NCBI GenBank assembly: GCA_937922085.1
Contig: CAKZVD010000007.1
Span: forward strand, 17,933 to 81,932
DNA length: 64,000 nt
Origin: an uncultured Tenacibaculum sp.
GTDB taxonomy: Bacteria; Bacteroidota; Bacteroidia; Flavobacteriales; Flavobacteriaceae
Direction of reading: 5' to 3'
Below, one piece after another: positions 55,481-63,746 of this stretch (within the stretch, counting starts at the first letter, position 1; the number at the start of each line of letters is the position of its first letter). The notes beneath the pieces were generated by a model, which was not told where the DNA came from, searched no databases, and saw only the letters and a program-made list of their open reading frames with translations. Position numbers and translations under genes: made by a program.

Positions 55481-56104
55481 TTACAAACTCATAACAGTTC
55501 CGAAGTAGAGTAACTGAAATGTTTTAACATCTAATAATAAATAATTCATAGCCATCATCATTCCATAATTAGATTTATCATAAAACAAATGATCAAAGTA
55601 TGTTATTTTATTTTCATCTTCATCATAAAAATCTAAATCTGTTCTAAAATGATCTTCATGAAAGTTTTCTATTTGCGATAACTGATGTATGTTAATTCTT
55701 TTTGCATGATTATATAAACTATCAATCTTAATTTTCAACTTCCCTCCTATTTTTGTTAGTTTTCCTGTACTTTCAAAAAAAATATTTTTATAAAAATCTC
55801 CATCTAATAAATCATGTAATACTCGCTCTGTATTTACTTCTTTTTGAGTTTTCACTATGAATTTAGATAAATTATTCGAAAGTCTATTTAACTCTCCTAT
55901 TAGTACACTTGTTTTTTGAAACATTAAAGGTTTTTCTAATGTTTGCCTTTCAAAAAAAGCTGTTCTTCCTTCAATTACATCACTACTAATTCTAATTGCT
56001 TTTTCTAAAGAATGATGCGCTGTATTTGTAGTATACTTATATTGAGCTTGAATTAATAAGCTTGATAATACTAAAACTATAAAAACAACTTTTTTATTGA
56101 ACAT
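55481..56104 (-). CDS. Secreted protein, unknown (helical)
   Basis: A 207-residue protein from ATG 56104 (MFNKKVVFIVLVLSSLLIQAQ, a clear signal peptide; a more upstream ATG at 56134 would put polar residues before it). The body is mainly helical with LEKAIRISSDVIEGRTAFFE, SVLIGELNRLSNNLSKFIVK and LKIKIDSLYNHAKRINIHQL, ending in YDEDENKITYFDHLFYDKSN. There is some resemblance to the N-terminal helical part of GldM-like gliding proteins, but too weak to use. Function unknown. Confidence 0.6.
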   Translation of the reverse strand: MFNKKVVFIVLVLSSLLIQAQYKYTTNTAHHSLEKAIRISSDVIEGRTAFFERQTLEKPLMFQKTSVLIGELNRLSNNLSKFIVKTQKEVNTERVLHDLLDGDFYKNIFFESTGKLTKIGGKLKIKIDSLYNHAKRINIHQLSQIENFHEDHFRTDLDFYDEDENKITYFDHLFYDKSNYGMMMAMNYLLLDVKTFQLLYFGTVMSL

Positions 56105-56146
56105 AGAAACATTTATATAGATTGTAATATACAATTTAAGATTATA

Positions 56147-56380
56147 TTATGCTAAGACACCTCTATGAGGTTTTAATGCATCTCTAAAAATTTTCATTTG
56201 CTGTTCATTTACAATTATAAAAGCAATGGTATGCATCTCATTTATTTCTTGATGATTTACTTCATGAAAAGGAAGGCTTTCTATTTGAGTAAATTCATTT
56301 AAATGTATACAGTGATGTTTTGCTGTTTCTAACGCATCTGGGCCTTTAAAATCCCATATTAATTTTATTTTTCTATCCAA
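56147..56380 (-). CDS. Conserved small protein, unknown
   Basis: A 77-residue protein, MDRKIKLIWDFKGPDALETA, KHHCIHLNEF, HQEINEMHTIAFIIVNEQQM and KIFRDALKPHRGVLA. No signal peptide or membrane segment. Its compact alternation of strands and helices looks like a globular domain of ferredoxin-like size. I recall short uncharacterised homologues in flavobacteria but no function. It has its own -7 box (56400-56407). Confidence 0.6.
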   Translation of the reverse strand: MDRKIKLIWDFKGPDALETAKHHCIHLNEFTQIESLPFHEVNHQEINEMHTIAFIIVNEQQMKIFRDALKPHRGVLA

Positions 56381-56399
56381 AATTTAGTGTTTGATAAAA

Positions 56400-56430
56400 C
56401 AAAAATACCTATTTCTAAAATAGAAGAAAC
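56400..56430 (-). promoter_or_regulatory. Promoter of the 77-residue protein gene
   Basis: Minus strand: -7 box TATTTTTG at 56407-56400 (TAnnTTTG) and a TTTC element at 56430-56427, 19 nt apart. Transcription starts near 56393, giving a short leader to the ATG at 56380. Confidence 0.5.
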
Positions 56431-56460
56431 AGGTACATTTAAAAAATAAAGTAATTCCAA

Positions 56461-57792
56461 TTATTTCCCTTCTCTTTTTAGAAGATGTTCTCTTCCTTGA
56501 AACTTTACTAATACTGTTTCTTTTTTAGTATTAAAAAGAAAGACAATTCCCATTGCATCATATTTAAACACATCTTTACTAATTGCTATCAATTCAAACA
56601 AAGGTTGCCCTGTAGCTTTTGCAAATAATACATTTTCTTTTTTAGTTATGATTACTTTAGGAGGAAAAGAAACACCTTTATAACTTCCTAAATATGTATC
56701 TAAATCTTCTGTTTTTAACTCTATTAACGATTTACTACCTACACTTGAATCATTTTTAAAATATGCATCTAATATTGAAATTAAAACACCTCTAGTAGTC
56801 GTTAAATTAGCTCCATTAAATGTAAATGTTAAAGACATCTTTTTTTCGGGTATATGTATAGCCATCGATCTAAACCCATCTATTCCTCCATCATGTCCAT
56901 AAACAATCAATCCTTTGTAATTAAAACTTGAAGCTCCCATACACATCCCTCCTTTTACTGTAAGCATTCCTTTCAACATTCTTTCAGGAATAATAGCGCC
57001 AGAAAACAAATTATCATAAAATACATTTACCTCTTTAGCTGTAGAAACAATAGCACCAGCTCCCATTGGTCCCTTTAAGTTTGTAGTTAATGTAATTGGC
57101 TTCCATTTATTATTTTCAAAATAATAAGAAAGAGCTTCATTTTTCTTTTCATTTATTTCTTTACCAAATGTAGTACGTTTTAATTTTAAAGGATCACTTA
57201 TTCTTTTTTTCAAAATTTTCGAGAATTTAACACCTTCAATTTCTTCTGCTATATAAGAAAGTAAAATATAGTTTGTATTAGAATAAGCTGTTTTTTCATC
57301 TGGGCTAAAAACAGAGGCATGACTTTCTATTTTCTCCAACATTTCTTTTCTACCTCTTGCTTTATGAATCCATTCAGAAAAATTCTCTTCATTGGTTATA
57401 TTATACAAACCACTTCTATGATATAATAAATTTTCAATAGTAATTTTAGAAGCATTAGCTATTTTAGGAAAATAGGTGCTTAACGAAGTATTAAAAGCAA
57501 GTTTTCCTTCATCTATTAGCTGTAAAATTATAGTTGCCGTAAATGTTTTTGTTACGGAACCTATTCTATATTTTGTAAATTCATCTGCTTTTTTATTTTT
57601 TTCTAAAAAAGCAACACCAATAGATCTATTATATACTTCTCCTCCATTTTTAAAAATGGAAATAGTTCCCATAGCTTTATTGTTTAGTTCATAATCATCA
57701 AATAATTTATTTAAATCAGTTGTATTAATCGTTTGTGATTGTATTAAAAAAGGGCATAAAAACCCCCATACAATAAGAATATACTTTTGCAT
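56461..57792 (-). CDS. Serine hydrolase, beta-lactamase class C/AmpC-like (PBP-type)
   Basis: A 443-residue exported protein (signal peptide ending IQSQT). Catalytic motifs: SxxK in RIGSVTKTFTATIILQL, YSN in EKTAYSNTNYILLSY, and HDGG in VYGHDGGIDGFRSMA. The C-terminal 100 residues form the beta-sandwich extension common in flavobacterial members. Family includes D-alanyl-D-alanine peptidases and esterases as well as beta-lactamases; the HDGG third motif and context favour a peptidase or esterase over a drug-hydrolysing enzyme. Gene is monocistronic. Confidence 0.88.
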   Translation of the reverse strand: MQKYILIVWGFLCPFLIQSQTINTTDLNKLFDDYELNNKAMGTISIFKNGGEVYNRSIGVAFLEKNKKADEFTKYRIGSVTKTFTATIILQLIDEGKLAFNTSLSTYFPKIANASKITIENLLYHRSGLYNITNEENFSEWIHKARGRKEMLEKIESHASVFSPDEKTAYSNTNYILLSYIAEEIEGVKFSKILKKRISDPLKLKRTTFGKEINEKKNEALSYYFENNKWKPITLTTNLKGPMGAGAIVSTAKEVNVFYDNLFSGAIIPERMLKGMLTVKGGMCMGASSFNYKGLIVYGHDGGIDGFRSMAIHIPEKKMSLTFTFNGANLTTTRGVLISILDAYFKNDSSVGSKSLIELKTEDLDTYLGSYKGVSFPPKVIITKKENVLFAKATGQPLFELIAISKDVFKYDAMGIVFLFNTKKETVLVKFQGREHLLKREGK

Positions 57793-57838
57793 AATTAAAT
57801 TTTTAAAAAGTTCGTTTTTGTTAAATAATTGGTGAGTG

Positions 57839-58204
57839 TTATTTTTTTAGAGATAGTATTAGAATACCTACTCTGGCTACTAAAAAAACAAACATTCCAA
57901 ACAAAGGAGATAATAAACCTTGTTTTAATCCTGAGGCTATAAATTGAGAATTATCAGAATATACTGAAGAAATAGAATCAAAAACACTAATAAGTCCTAA
58001 CATCATTGAAAAAAAGCCCCAAACCAATGCAAATAAACTGACATGAGACACTAAATTTCGCATTTTATTGTTTTCTTCTTTTTTTATATAACCATACACA
58101 CACATAGCTATACAAGCAAGTAACATTATTAATAAAGAATACATAAAAAACGAACCACCTTCTCGCAACCTATCTGCAAATACATTAAAAAATAAAAAAT
58201 TCAT
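57839..58204 (-). CDS. MotA/TolQ/ExbB-like membrane protein
   Basis: A 121-residue protein with three membrane helices (residues about 20-40, 50-70, 95-120). The segment LVSHVSLFALVWGFFSMMLG followed by LISVFDSISSV and GLKQGLLSPLFGMFVFLVAR follows the pattern of ExbB/TolQ-type channel helices with GL-x-x-x-L-L motif. It is much shorter than a true ExbB and has no ExbD partner adjacent. Proton-channel function is therefore uncertain. Its promoter -7 box is at 58234-58241. Confidence 0.7.
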   Translation of the reverse strand: MNFLFFNVFADRLREGGSFFMYSLLIMLLACIAMCVYGYIKKEENNKMRNLVSHVSLFALVWGFFSMMLGLISVFDSISSVYSDNSQFIASGLKQGLLSPLFGMFVFLVARVGILILSLKK

Positions 58205-58233
58205 AGTTTTAAAATTTTAAGATTATTATATCT

Positions 58234-58241
58234 CAAATCTA
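58234..58241 (-). promoter_or_regulatory. -7 box of the ExbB-like gene
   Basis: Minus strand TAGATTTG, a TAnnTTTG match, 30 nt upstream of the ATG at 58204. No good -33 element at the standard distance. Confidence 0.45.
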
Positions 58242-58404
58242 TTGGTCTTTCTTTAGCAAAATTAAGAATTTTGATTACTTACCAGTTTTTAAGTTAAAAC
58301 TACTACTTTTTTAAGGTTTTCAACAAAACAGTAATTCACCTTTTATTATTCGTAATCTATCGCAGAAGGTGTAATTTTATTCAAAAAAAACTGATATTGC
58401 AATA

Positions 58405-59463
58405 ATGAATTTTTCAAAAGTTATTTTTAAGTGGTTAAGTACCATTTGTATTCATATTTTATTTTGGATTGGTGTTTATTTTTTTTTCACCTACTTTTTA
58501 GGATATGGTACAAAAAACACAACGTATGTTAATCGGTTTGCTTTATTTTTAATGCCTATTACCATAACTATTTCTTACTTTTTCTTATTCTTTTTACTCC
58601 CAAAGTATTTACTACAAAAAAAACAGTTCCTTTTTATTTTATACAGTATTTATGTATTAATTATTTCTTTTTATTTTATAATACTATCTATATTTTATGC
58701 TATTATTTTTTCGTTTGAATTAACAACCAAAAATTCATCTCCGCTTACTAAAACAGTACCTTTTATTGTATTTATAATCTATTTTGTAGTTTTTGTGGTT
58801 ATTAGTATTGGTTTAATAATTCATAATTATAAATCAACCATAAAAAATGATGCTTTAAAAAATATTTTTTTACAAACTCAACTTGAATTAAAAGAACAAG
58901 AGCTAAAATTTTTAAAACTTCAAATTCATCCACATTTTTTATTCAATACTCTAAATACTTTATATGGTTTTGCTTTAAAAAAATCGGATGCTGCTCCTGA
59001 GATGATTCTTAAATTATCCAACCTTTTAGATTATATATTATATCAAGTAGAAAAACCGCTCGTTTTATTAAAAGATGAAATACATCATATAGAAGATTAT
59101 ATTTCGTTAGAAAAATTGAGATTTCAAGATAGTTTACAAGTTAATTTTGACAAACAAATTACGAATGAAAATATATTAATAGCCCCTATGCTATTGTTAC
59201 CTTTTATAGAAAATGCATTTAAACATGGCGTTCATATAAATAATATTTTATTGATAGATATTAAAATTTACACGATTAAAGATGCTCTATATTTGACTAT
59301 TAAAAATTCTTCAAAAAGAAAAGTACAGACCAAAAAAGGAATTGGATTAGAGAACATTAACAAACGACTAAAAATGTTACTTAAAGATAATTTCATACTT
59401 AACATTGAAGAAACTGAAGATTCTTTTTCTGTTCAATTAACCTTATTTTTAAACAATGAGTAA
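58405..59463 (+). CDS. LytS-type sensor histidine kinase
   Basis: A 352-residue membrane kinase. Four membrane helices in residues about 10-150, then a His_kinase (PF06580) domain with LKLQIHPHFLFNTLNTLYGF (phospho-acceptor His in QIHPHF) and a GHKL ATPase: LLPFIENAFKHGVHINN (N box) and KKGIGLENINKRLKML (G box). Overlaps the LytTR response regulator gene by eight bases. The pair is a typical flavobacterial LytS/LytTR system; the signal is unknown. Confidence 0.92.
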   Translation: MNFSKVIFKWLSTICIHILFWIGVYFFFTYFLGYGTKNTTYVNRFALFLMPITITISYFFLFFLLPKYLLQKKQFLFILYSIYVLIISFYFIILSIFYAIIFSFELTTKNSSPLTKTVPFIVFIIYFVVFVVISIGLIIHNYKSTIKNDALKNIFLQTQLELKEQELKFLKLQIHPHFLFNTLNTLYGFALKKSDAAPEMILKLSNLLDYILYQVEKPLVLLKDEIHHIEDYISLEKLRFQDSLQVNFDKQITNENILIAPMLLLPFIENAFKHGVHINNILLIDIKIYTIKDALYLTIKNSSKRKVQTKKGIGLENINKRLKMLLKDNFILNIEETEDSFSVQLTLFLNNE

Positions 59464-60169
59464 TCAATTTAAATGTATTATTGTAGATGACGAACCAATG
59501 GCTAGAGAAATCATTGAATCATTCATTGAAAAAACCCCTAACTTACTATTATTAGCTAGTTGTAAAAGTGCCATGGAAGCAATTCCTTTAATAAACAAAG
59601 GTATTGTTGATATATTTTTTCTTGATATTAATATGCCAGATATTAACGGGCTTGGATTAGCTAAAATTATAGGAAAAAAATCACATATTATTTTTACAAC
59701 AGCATATCGTGATTATGCTATTGATGGTTTTAATTTACAAGCCACAGATTACCTTTTAAAACCTATTGCTTTTGATCGTTTTTTACAAGCAGTACAGAAA
59801 GTTCATGCCCATACAGATAAACATCAAAAAAAAAATACTTCTGAAGAAATAAAAAACAAAGAGTCTATTTTTGTTAGAGCAGATCGTAAAATGGTAAAAA
59901 TTGATTTTAATAATATCTTATACATTGAAAGTATTGGTGATTATTTAAAAATATTTTTAAAGAACAAAACGATTACTACAAGAGAAACCATTACAAAACT
60001 TGCACAAAGTTTACCTCAAAATCGTTTTATGAGAGTACATAGATCCTATATTATATCTATCACTAAAATTAGTTCTTATACAAATGAATATATTGAATTA
60101 GATAAAAAAGCGATTCCTATTAGTAGAAGCTATAAAGAATCTGTTCTTCAAAAATTAGCTGAAATGTAA
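59456..60169 (+). CDS. LytTR-family response regulator
   Basis: A 237-residue regulator with receiver domain (CIIVDDEPMAREIIESFIEK; phospho-acceptor Asp in IFFLDINMPDINGL; TDYLLKPI) and C-terminal LytTR DNA-binding domain (IFVRADRKMVKIDFNNILYI, GDYLKIFLKNKTITTRETIT, RFMRVHRSYIISI). Co-transcribed with its kinase. The 33-bp gap to the diphosphomevalonate decarboxylase gene downstream suggests they may share a transcript, though the next gene has its own weak TATCTTTA box at 60179-60186. Confidence 0.94.
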   Translation: MSNQFKCIIVDDEPMAREIIESFIEKTPNLLLLASCKSAMEAIPLINKGIVDIFFLDINMPDINGLGLAKIIGKKSHIIFTTAYRDYAIDGFNLQATDYLLKPIAFDRFLQAVQKVHAHTDKHQKKNTSEEIKNKESIFVRADRKMVKIDFNNILYIESIGDYLKIFLKNKTITTRETITKLAQSLPQNRFMRVHRSYIISITKISSYTNEYIELDKKAIPISRSYKESVLQKLAEM

Positions 60170-60202
60170 GCTAAACTTTATCTTTACGGCAAAATTTCAA
60201 CT

Positions 60203-61282
60203 TTGAATACAGCTAATTTTATACCTAACATTTTAGAATACTCATTAGAAAAAGCAACTTATAAATGGCAAACACCCAGCAATATTGCTTTAGTTAAATA
60301 TTGGGGAAAAAGTAATCCGCAAATTCCTAAAAATGCTTCTATTAGCTTTACTTTAAATAATTGCCATACCACTACCCAGATTGAATTCGTTAAAATTGAA
60401 CCTACAAAAACTCCTTTATTTGAATTATTTTTTGAAGGAAAGAAAAAGGATGATTTTAAACCTAAAATAGCAACTTTTTTTGATAGAATTAAAGACTATT
60501 GTCCGTATTTATTACAGTATAAGATGGTTATTCATTCTGAAAATTCTTTTCCTCATAGTAGCGGAATTGCTTCTTCTGCAAGTGGAATGAGTGCTATAGC
60601 AATGTGTTTAATTAATTTAGAAAAAGATTTAACTGCTAACACCAATGAAGATTATTTAAAACAAAAAGCTTCTTTTCTTTCTCGGTTAGGCTCTGGTAGT
60701 GCAAGTAGAAGTATTGAAGGTCCGTTAGTGGTTTGGGGAAAGCATGATGAAATTGAAGGGAGCTCTGATTTATATGGTGTTAAATTCCCTTACGAAATCG
60801 CTCCAATCTTTAAAGATTTTCAGGATACTATTCTATTAGTTGACAAAGGAGAAAAACAAGTATCAAGTACTGTTGGTCATAATTTAATGATTGGTCATCC
60901 TTATGCTGAAAATCGTTTTAAACAAGCGAACGATAATTTAAGTATTTTATCTAAAATATTACAAGAAGGTACTATTGAAGAATTCATAAAATTAGTAGAA
61001 AGTGAAGCTTTAACACTGCATGCGATGATGTTAACGAGTCATCCTTATTTCATTTTAATGAAACCAAAAACATTAGAGATTATTAATGAAATATGGATGT
61101 ATAGAGCAGCAACAAAAAGTAATGTTTGCTTTACTTTAGATGCAGGTGCTAATGTTCATTTATTGTACCCTAAAAAAGAAAAAGAAGCTATCAATCTTTT
61201 TATTCAAGAAAAATTATTAAGATATTGTCAAAACAATCAATCTATAAATGATTATTCAGGGCTTGGAGGTTCCAAAATTTAA
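60203..61282 (+). CDS. mvaD: Diphosphomevalonate decarboxylase
   Basis: A 359-residue GHMP enzyme that converts mevalonate diphosphate to isopentenyl diphosphate with ATP. Start is TTG at 60203 (no in-frame ATG, GTG or TTG upstream within the gap). Signatures: WQTPSNIALVKYWGKSNPQI (residues about 22-41), SENSFPHSSGIASSASGMSA (ATP-binding) and RLGSGSASRSIEGPLVVWGK (conserved SGSA). Length is typical of the family. It is upstream of the YwqK-like gene and mevalonate kinase, so the last mevalonate steps are together. Confidence 0.95.
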   Translation: MNTANFIPNILEYSLEKATYKWQTPSNIALVKYWGKSNPQIPKNASISFTLNNCHTTTQIEFVKIEPTKTPLFELFFEGKKKDDFKPKIATFFDRIKDYCPYLLQYKMVIHSENSFPHSSGIASSASGMSAIAMCLINLEKDLTANTNEDYLKQKASFLSRLGSGSASRSIEGPLVVWGKHDEIEGSSDLYGVKFPYEIAPIFKDFQDTILLVDKGEKQVSSTVGHNLMIGHPYAENRFKQANDNLSILSKILQEGTIEEFIKLVESEALTLHAMMLTSHPYFILMKPKTLEIINEIWMYRAATKSNVCFTLDAGANVHLLYPKKEKEAINLFIQEKLLRYCQNNQSINDYSGLGGSKI

Positions 61283-61288
61283 TCTATT

Positions 61289-61780
61289 ATGAAAAAAGCA
61301 GTATTAATAGCATCTTTATTTTTCTTTCTAATTACTTCTTTAAATGCTCAAAAAACAATTTGGTTTAATAAAGAAAATAAAATTACTCAGAAAGCAAACG
61401 CTTCATATTACAGACCCTTTCCTAAAGAAGTAAAAAATGGTTACTTAATTAAAGACTACTATAAAGACGGAAGTGTTTATATGGAAGGTTTTAGTAGTGT
61501 TAATGATTTTAATAGAGAAAAATACAATGGTAAAGTAACTTTTTATTATAAAAATGGAAATCCAAGTTTTCTATTAAATTATAAAAAAGGAGTTATTAAT
61601 GGTGTTAAAAAAGCATTTCATGAAACAGGTGAATTAAAATCAATCATACGTTATAAAGATGGAAAGCAAGAAGGAGTTTGGAAGACTTTTTATAAAAATG
61701 GAAAAATAAAAACAAAAGGAAAATATAAAAACGGAGAAAAAGTAGGAGTTTGGAAGACTTTCTATAAAAACGTTTATTAA
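61289..61780 (+). CDS. Secreted YwqK/MORN-type repeat protein
   Basis: A 163-residue exported protein (signal peptide ending SLNAQ). It has four to five MORN-variant repeats: YKDGSVYMEGF, YKNGNPSFLLNYKKG, HETGELKSIIRYKDG, FYKNGKIKTKGKYKNG and EKVGVWKTFYKN, spaced about 23 residues. Such repeat proteins are widely labelled as toxin-antitoxin components but evidence here is absent. It lies between two mevalonate-pathway genes (6 bp from the decarboxylase) and may be an unrelated passenger. Confidence 0.8.
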   Translation: MKKAVLIASLFFFLITSLNAQKTIWFNKENKITQKANASYYRPFPKEVKNGYLIKDYYKDGSVYMEGFSSVNDFNREKYNGKVTFYYKNGNPSFLLNYKKGVINGVKKAFHETGELKSIIRYKDGKQEGVWKTFYKNGKIKTKGKYKNGEKVGVWKTFYKNVY

Positions 61781-61788
61781 ATATTAAG

Positions 61789-61796
61789 TATCTTTG
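61789..61796 (+). promoter_or_regulatory. -7 box of the mevalonate kinase gene
   Basis: TATCTTTG matches TAnnTTTG exactly and lies 21 nt before the ATG at 61818. The TTG at 61794 that would extend the protein falls inside it and is therefore unlikely. Confidence 0.55.
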
Positions 61797-61817
61797 CACA
61801 TAAGAAAAAACTCTGAA

Positions 61818-62744
61818 ATGAAAGGACCTTTATTTTACGCTAAAATTTTACTCTTTGGTGAGTATGGCATTATTAAAGACTCTAAAGGATTAGCTATTCC
61901 TTTTAACTCCTATAAAGGAGCTTTAAAAACTGCTCACAATTTATCTGGAGAAGCTGAAAGGTCTAATAATAGTTTAAAAGAATTTTGTTCTTATTTAAAT
62001 TCTTTAGACACTAATATTACTTCTTTTAATTTAGAAGAGTTTAATAATGATATAGCTTCTGGAATGTACTTTGATTCTTCGATTCCTCAAGGTTACGGTA
62101 TAGGAAGTTCTGGTGCTTTAGTTGCTTCTATCTATGATAAATATGCAAGTAATAAAATTACCATTTTAGAAAATTTAACTAGAGATAAATTAATTCAATT
62201 AAAAGAGATTTTCTCTTTAATGGAATCTTTCTTTCATGGTAAAAGCTCTGGTTTAGATCCTTTAAATTCTTATTTAAGCCTACCTATATTAATCAACTCT
62301 AAAGAAAATATTGAAGCAACAGGTATACCTTCTCAAAAAGAAGGTAAAGGAGCTGTTTTTCTTTTAGATTCTGAACAAGTTGGAGAAACAGAGCCTATGG
62401 TAACTCTTTTCATGAATAAAATGAAAAATGAAGGTTTCCGTACGATGTTGAATAATGAATTTGTTACTCATACAGATGCATGTATCGACGATTTCTTAAA
62501 AGGCAATGTAAAATCATTGTTTAAAAATGTAAAACTCTTATCTAAAGTAGTTTTAGCAAACTTTAAACCTATGATTCCTAATTCTTTTCATAAAGTTTGG
62601 GAAAATGGCTTAAAAACAAACGATTATTACTTAAAACTATGTGGCTCTGGAGGAGGCGGTTATATTTTAGGATTTGCTGAAGATTATGAAAAAGCACAAC
62701 ATAGCTTAAAAGACTATAAATTAGAAATTGTTTATCGCTTTTAA
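61818..62744 (+). CDS. mvk: Mevalonate kinase-type GHMP kinase
   Basis: A 308-residue GHMP kinase from ATG 61818. Motif 1 FYAKILLFGEYGIIKDSKGL, ATP-binding SSIPQGYGIGSSGALVASIY, catalytic FFHGKSSGLDPLNSYLSLP and motif 3 LCGSGGGGYILGFAED are all present. Family pattern and the position beside diphosphomevalonate decarboxylase support mevalonate kinase; a phosphomevalonate kinase is the alternative. It is followed after eight bases by a UbiA prenyltransferase gene. Confidence 0.9.
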   Translation: MKGPLFYAKILLFGEYGIIKDSKGLAIPFNSYKGALKTAHNLSGEAERSNNSLKEFCSYLNSLDTNITSFNLEEFNNDIASGMYFDSSIPQGYGIGSSGALVASIYDKYASNKITILENLTRDKLIQLKEIFSLMESFFHGKSSGLDPLNSYLSLPILINSKENIEATGIPSQKEGKGAVFLLDSEQVGETEPMVTLFMNKMKNEGFRTMLNNEFVTHTDACIDDFLKGNVKSLFKNVKLLSKVVLANFKPMIPNSFHKVWENGLKTNDYYLKLCGSGGGGYILGFAEDYEKAQHSLKDYKLEIVYRF

Positions 62745-62752
62745 ATTGTTTT

Positions 62753-63661
62753 ATGAACACTTTTACTAACAGAGGTTTACTTTTTAAGTTACTTAGCTTA
62801 CTATCTGTTGTAAGAGGATATAATATTTTGGTATTGATAGCAGCTCAATACTTAGCTTCAATTTTTATTTTTTCTAAAGAAAAATCTTTAAGAACAGTAT
62901 TATTTGATTGGCATTTATTGTATTTAGTACTAGCTACAGTTTGTGTAGTTGCTGCAGGTTATATTATAAATAACTTTTATGACGTTAAAGCAGACAGAAT
63001 TAATAAACCAATAAAAACTGGACTTGACAATACAATAAAGCAAGAAACTAAATTATCTTTATATTTTTTCTTAAACTTTTCTGGTTTTGCTTTTAGTACT
63101 TTCGTTTCATTTAAAGCTGCTTTCTTTTTCTCAGTATACATTTTCGGAATTTGGCTGTATTCTCATAAATTAAAAAAACACCCATTAACAGGTCTTATAT
63201 CTGCAACTATATTAACCATCTTACCTTTTTTTGTGATTTTTGTTCACTTCAAAAACTTTTCTAAAGTAATTTTCATCCATGCTTTTTTCTTGTTTTTAGT
63301 GATAATGATAAGAGAGCTTATTAAAGATTTAGAAAACATTAAAGGTGCAGTAGCTAATAATTACAATACATTCCCGATTAAATATGGCGAAAACAAAACA
63401 AAACAATTAATTGTATTATTAATTGCACTAACCTTTGTTCCTGTATTTTTTTTATCTGCCTACCCAGCAATAGAACACATGAAATATTACTTTTATTTCG
63501 CTAGTTTAATTCTTGTTTTTATTGCTTTTTATATATGGAATGCTTTTCAAAAAAAACAATATCAACTACTTCATAATATTCTTAAAATACTACTACTTGT
63601 TGGTGTTTTCAGCTTATTGTTAATAGACAAAACGCTATTATTAGATAAAATTTTTAAATAA
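62753..63661 (+). CDS. UbiA-family prenyltransferase (DGGGP synthase-like)
   Basis: A 302-residue membrane protein with about eight helices. First Asp-rich motif NNFYDVKADRINKP (residues about 75-88), second motif RELIKDLENIKGAVA. This is the digeranylgeranylglyceryl phosphate synthase-like group of UbiA enzymes found in flavobacteria next to mevalonate kinase. Substrate head group is unknown; it links an isoprenoid chain to an acceptor at the membrane. End of the mevalonate group; an IS200-like element is just downstream, where other members of the family usually have a pseudouridine synthase gene, as I recall. Confidence 0.88.
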   Translation: MNTFTNRGLLFKLLSLLSVVRGYNILVLIAAQYLASIFIFSKEKSLRTVLFDWHLLYLVLATVCVVAAGYIINNFYDVKADRINKPIKTGLDNTIKQETKLSLYFFLNFSGFAFSTFVSFKAAFFFSVYIFGIWLYSHKLKKHPLTGLISATILTILPFFVIFVHFKNFSKVIFIHAFFLFLVIMIRELIKDLENIKGAVANNYNTFPIKYGENKTKQLIVLLIALTFVPVFFLSAYPAIEHMKYYFYFASLILVFIAFYIWNAFQKKQYQLLHNILKILLLVGVFSLLLIDKTLLLDKIFK

Positions 63662-63681
63662 AAACCCGAACAACTTAACCA

Positions 63682-63702
63682 CTATGGACTAGAAGTCCAT
63701 AG
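63682..63702. repeat. IS200/IS605-type end hairpin
   Basis: CTATGGACT at 63682-63690 pairs perfectly with AGTCCATAG at 63694-63702 with a 3-base loop. It is 45 bases past the transposase stop codon and is a likely subterminal structure that the transposase recognises on single-stranded DNA. Confidence 0.6.
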
Positions 63703-63712
63703 GTTATAAAAT

Positions 63713-63726
63713 CTGACTAAAGTCAG
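63713..63726. repeat. Second small hairpin near the IS end
   Basis: CTGAC at 63713-63717 pairs with GTCAG at 63722-63726, loop TAAA. Together with 63682-63702 it forms a REP-like or IS-end pair of hairpins. Confidence 0.45.
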
Positions 63727-63746
63727 CAGTTCGAAATCAAATGTGA

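Noticed and set aside
56461..57792. Serine hydrolase as a functional AmpC beta-lactamase
   Set aside because: Third motif is HDGG rather than KTG and a long C-terminal beta domain is present, more like a peptidase or esterase.
61289..61780. YwqK-like repeat protein as toxin-antitoxin component
   Set aside because: The label comes from family naming. There is no partner gene and the protein has a signal peptide and MORN repeats.
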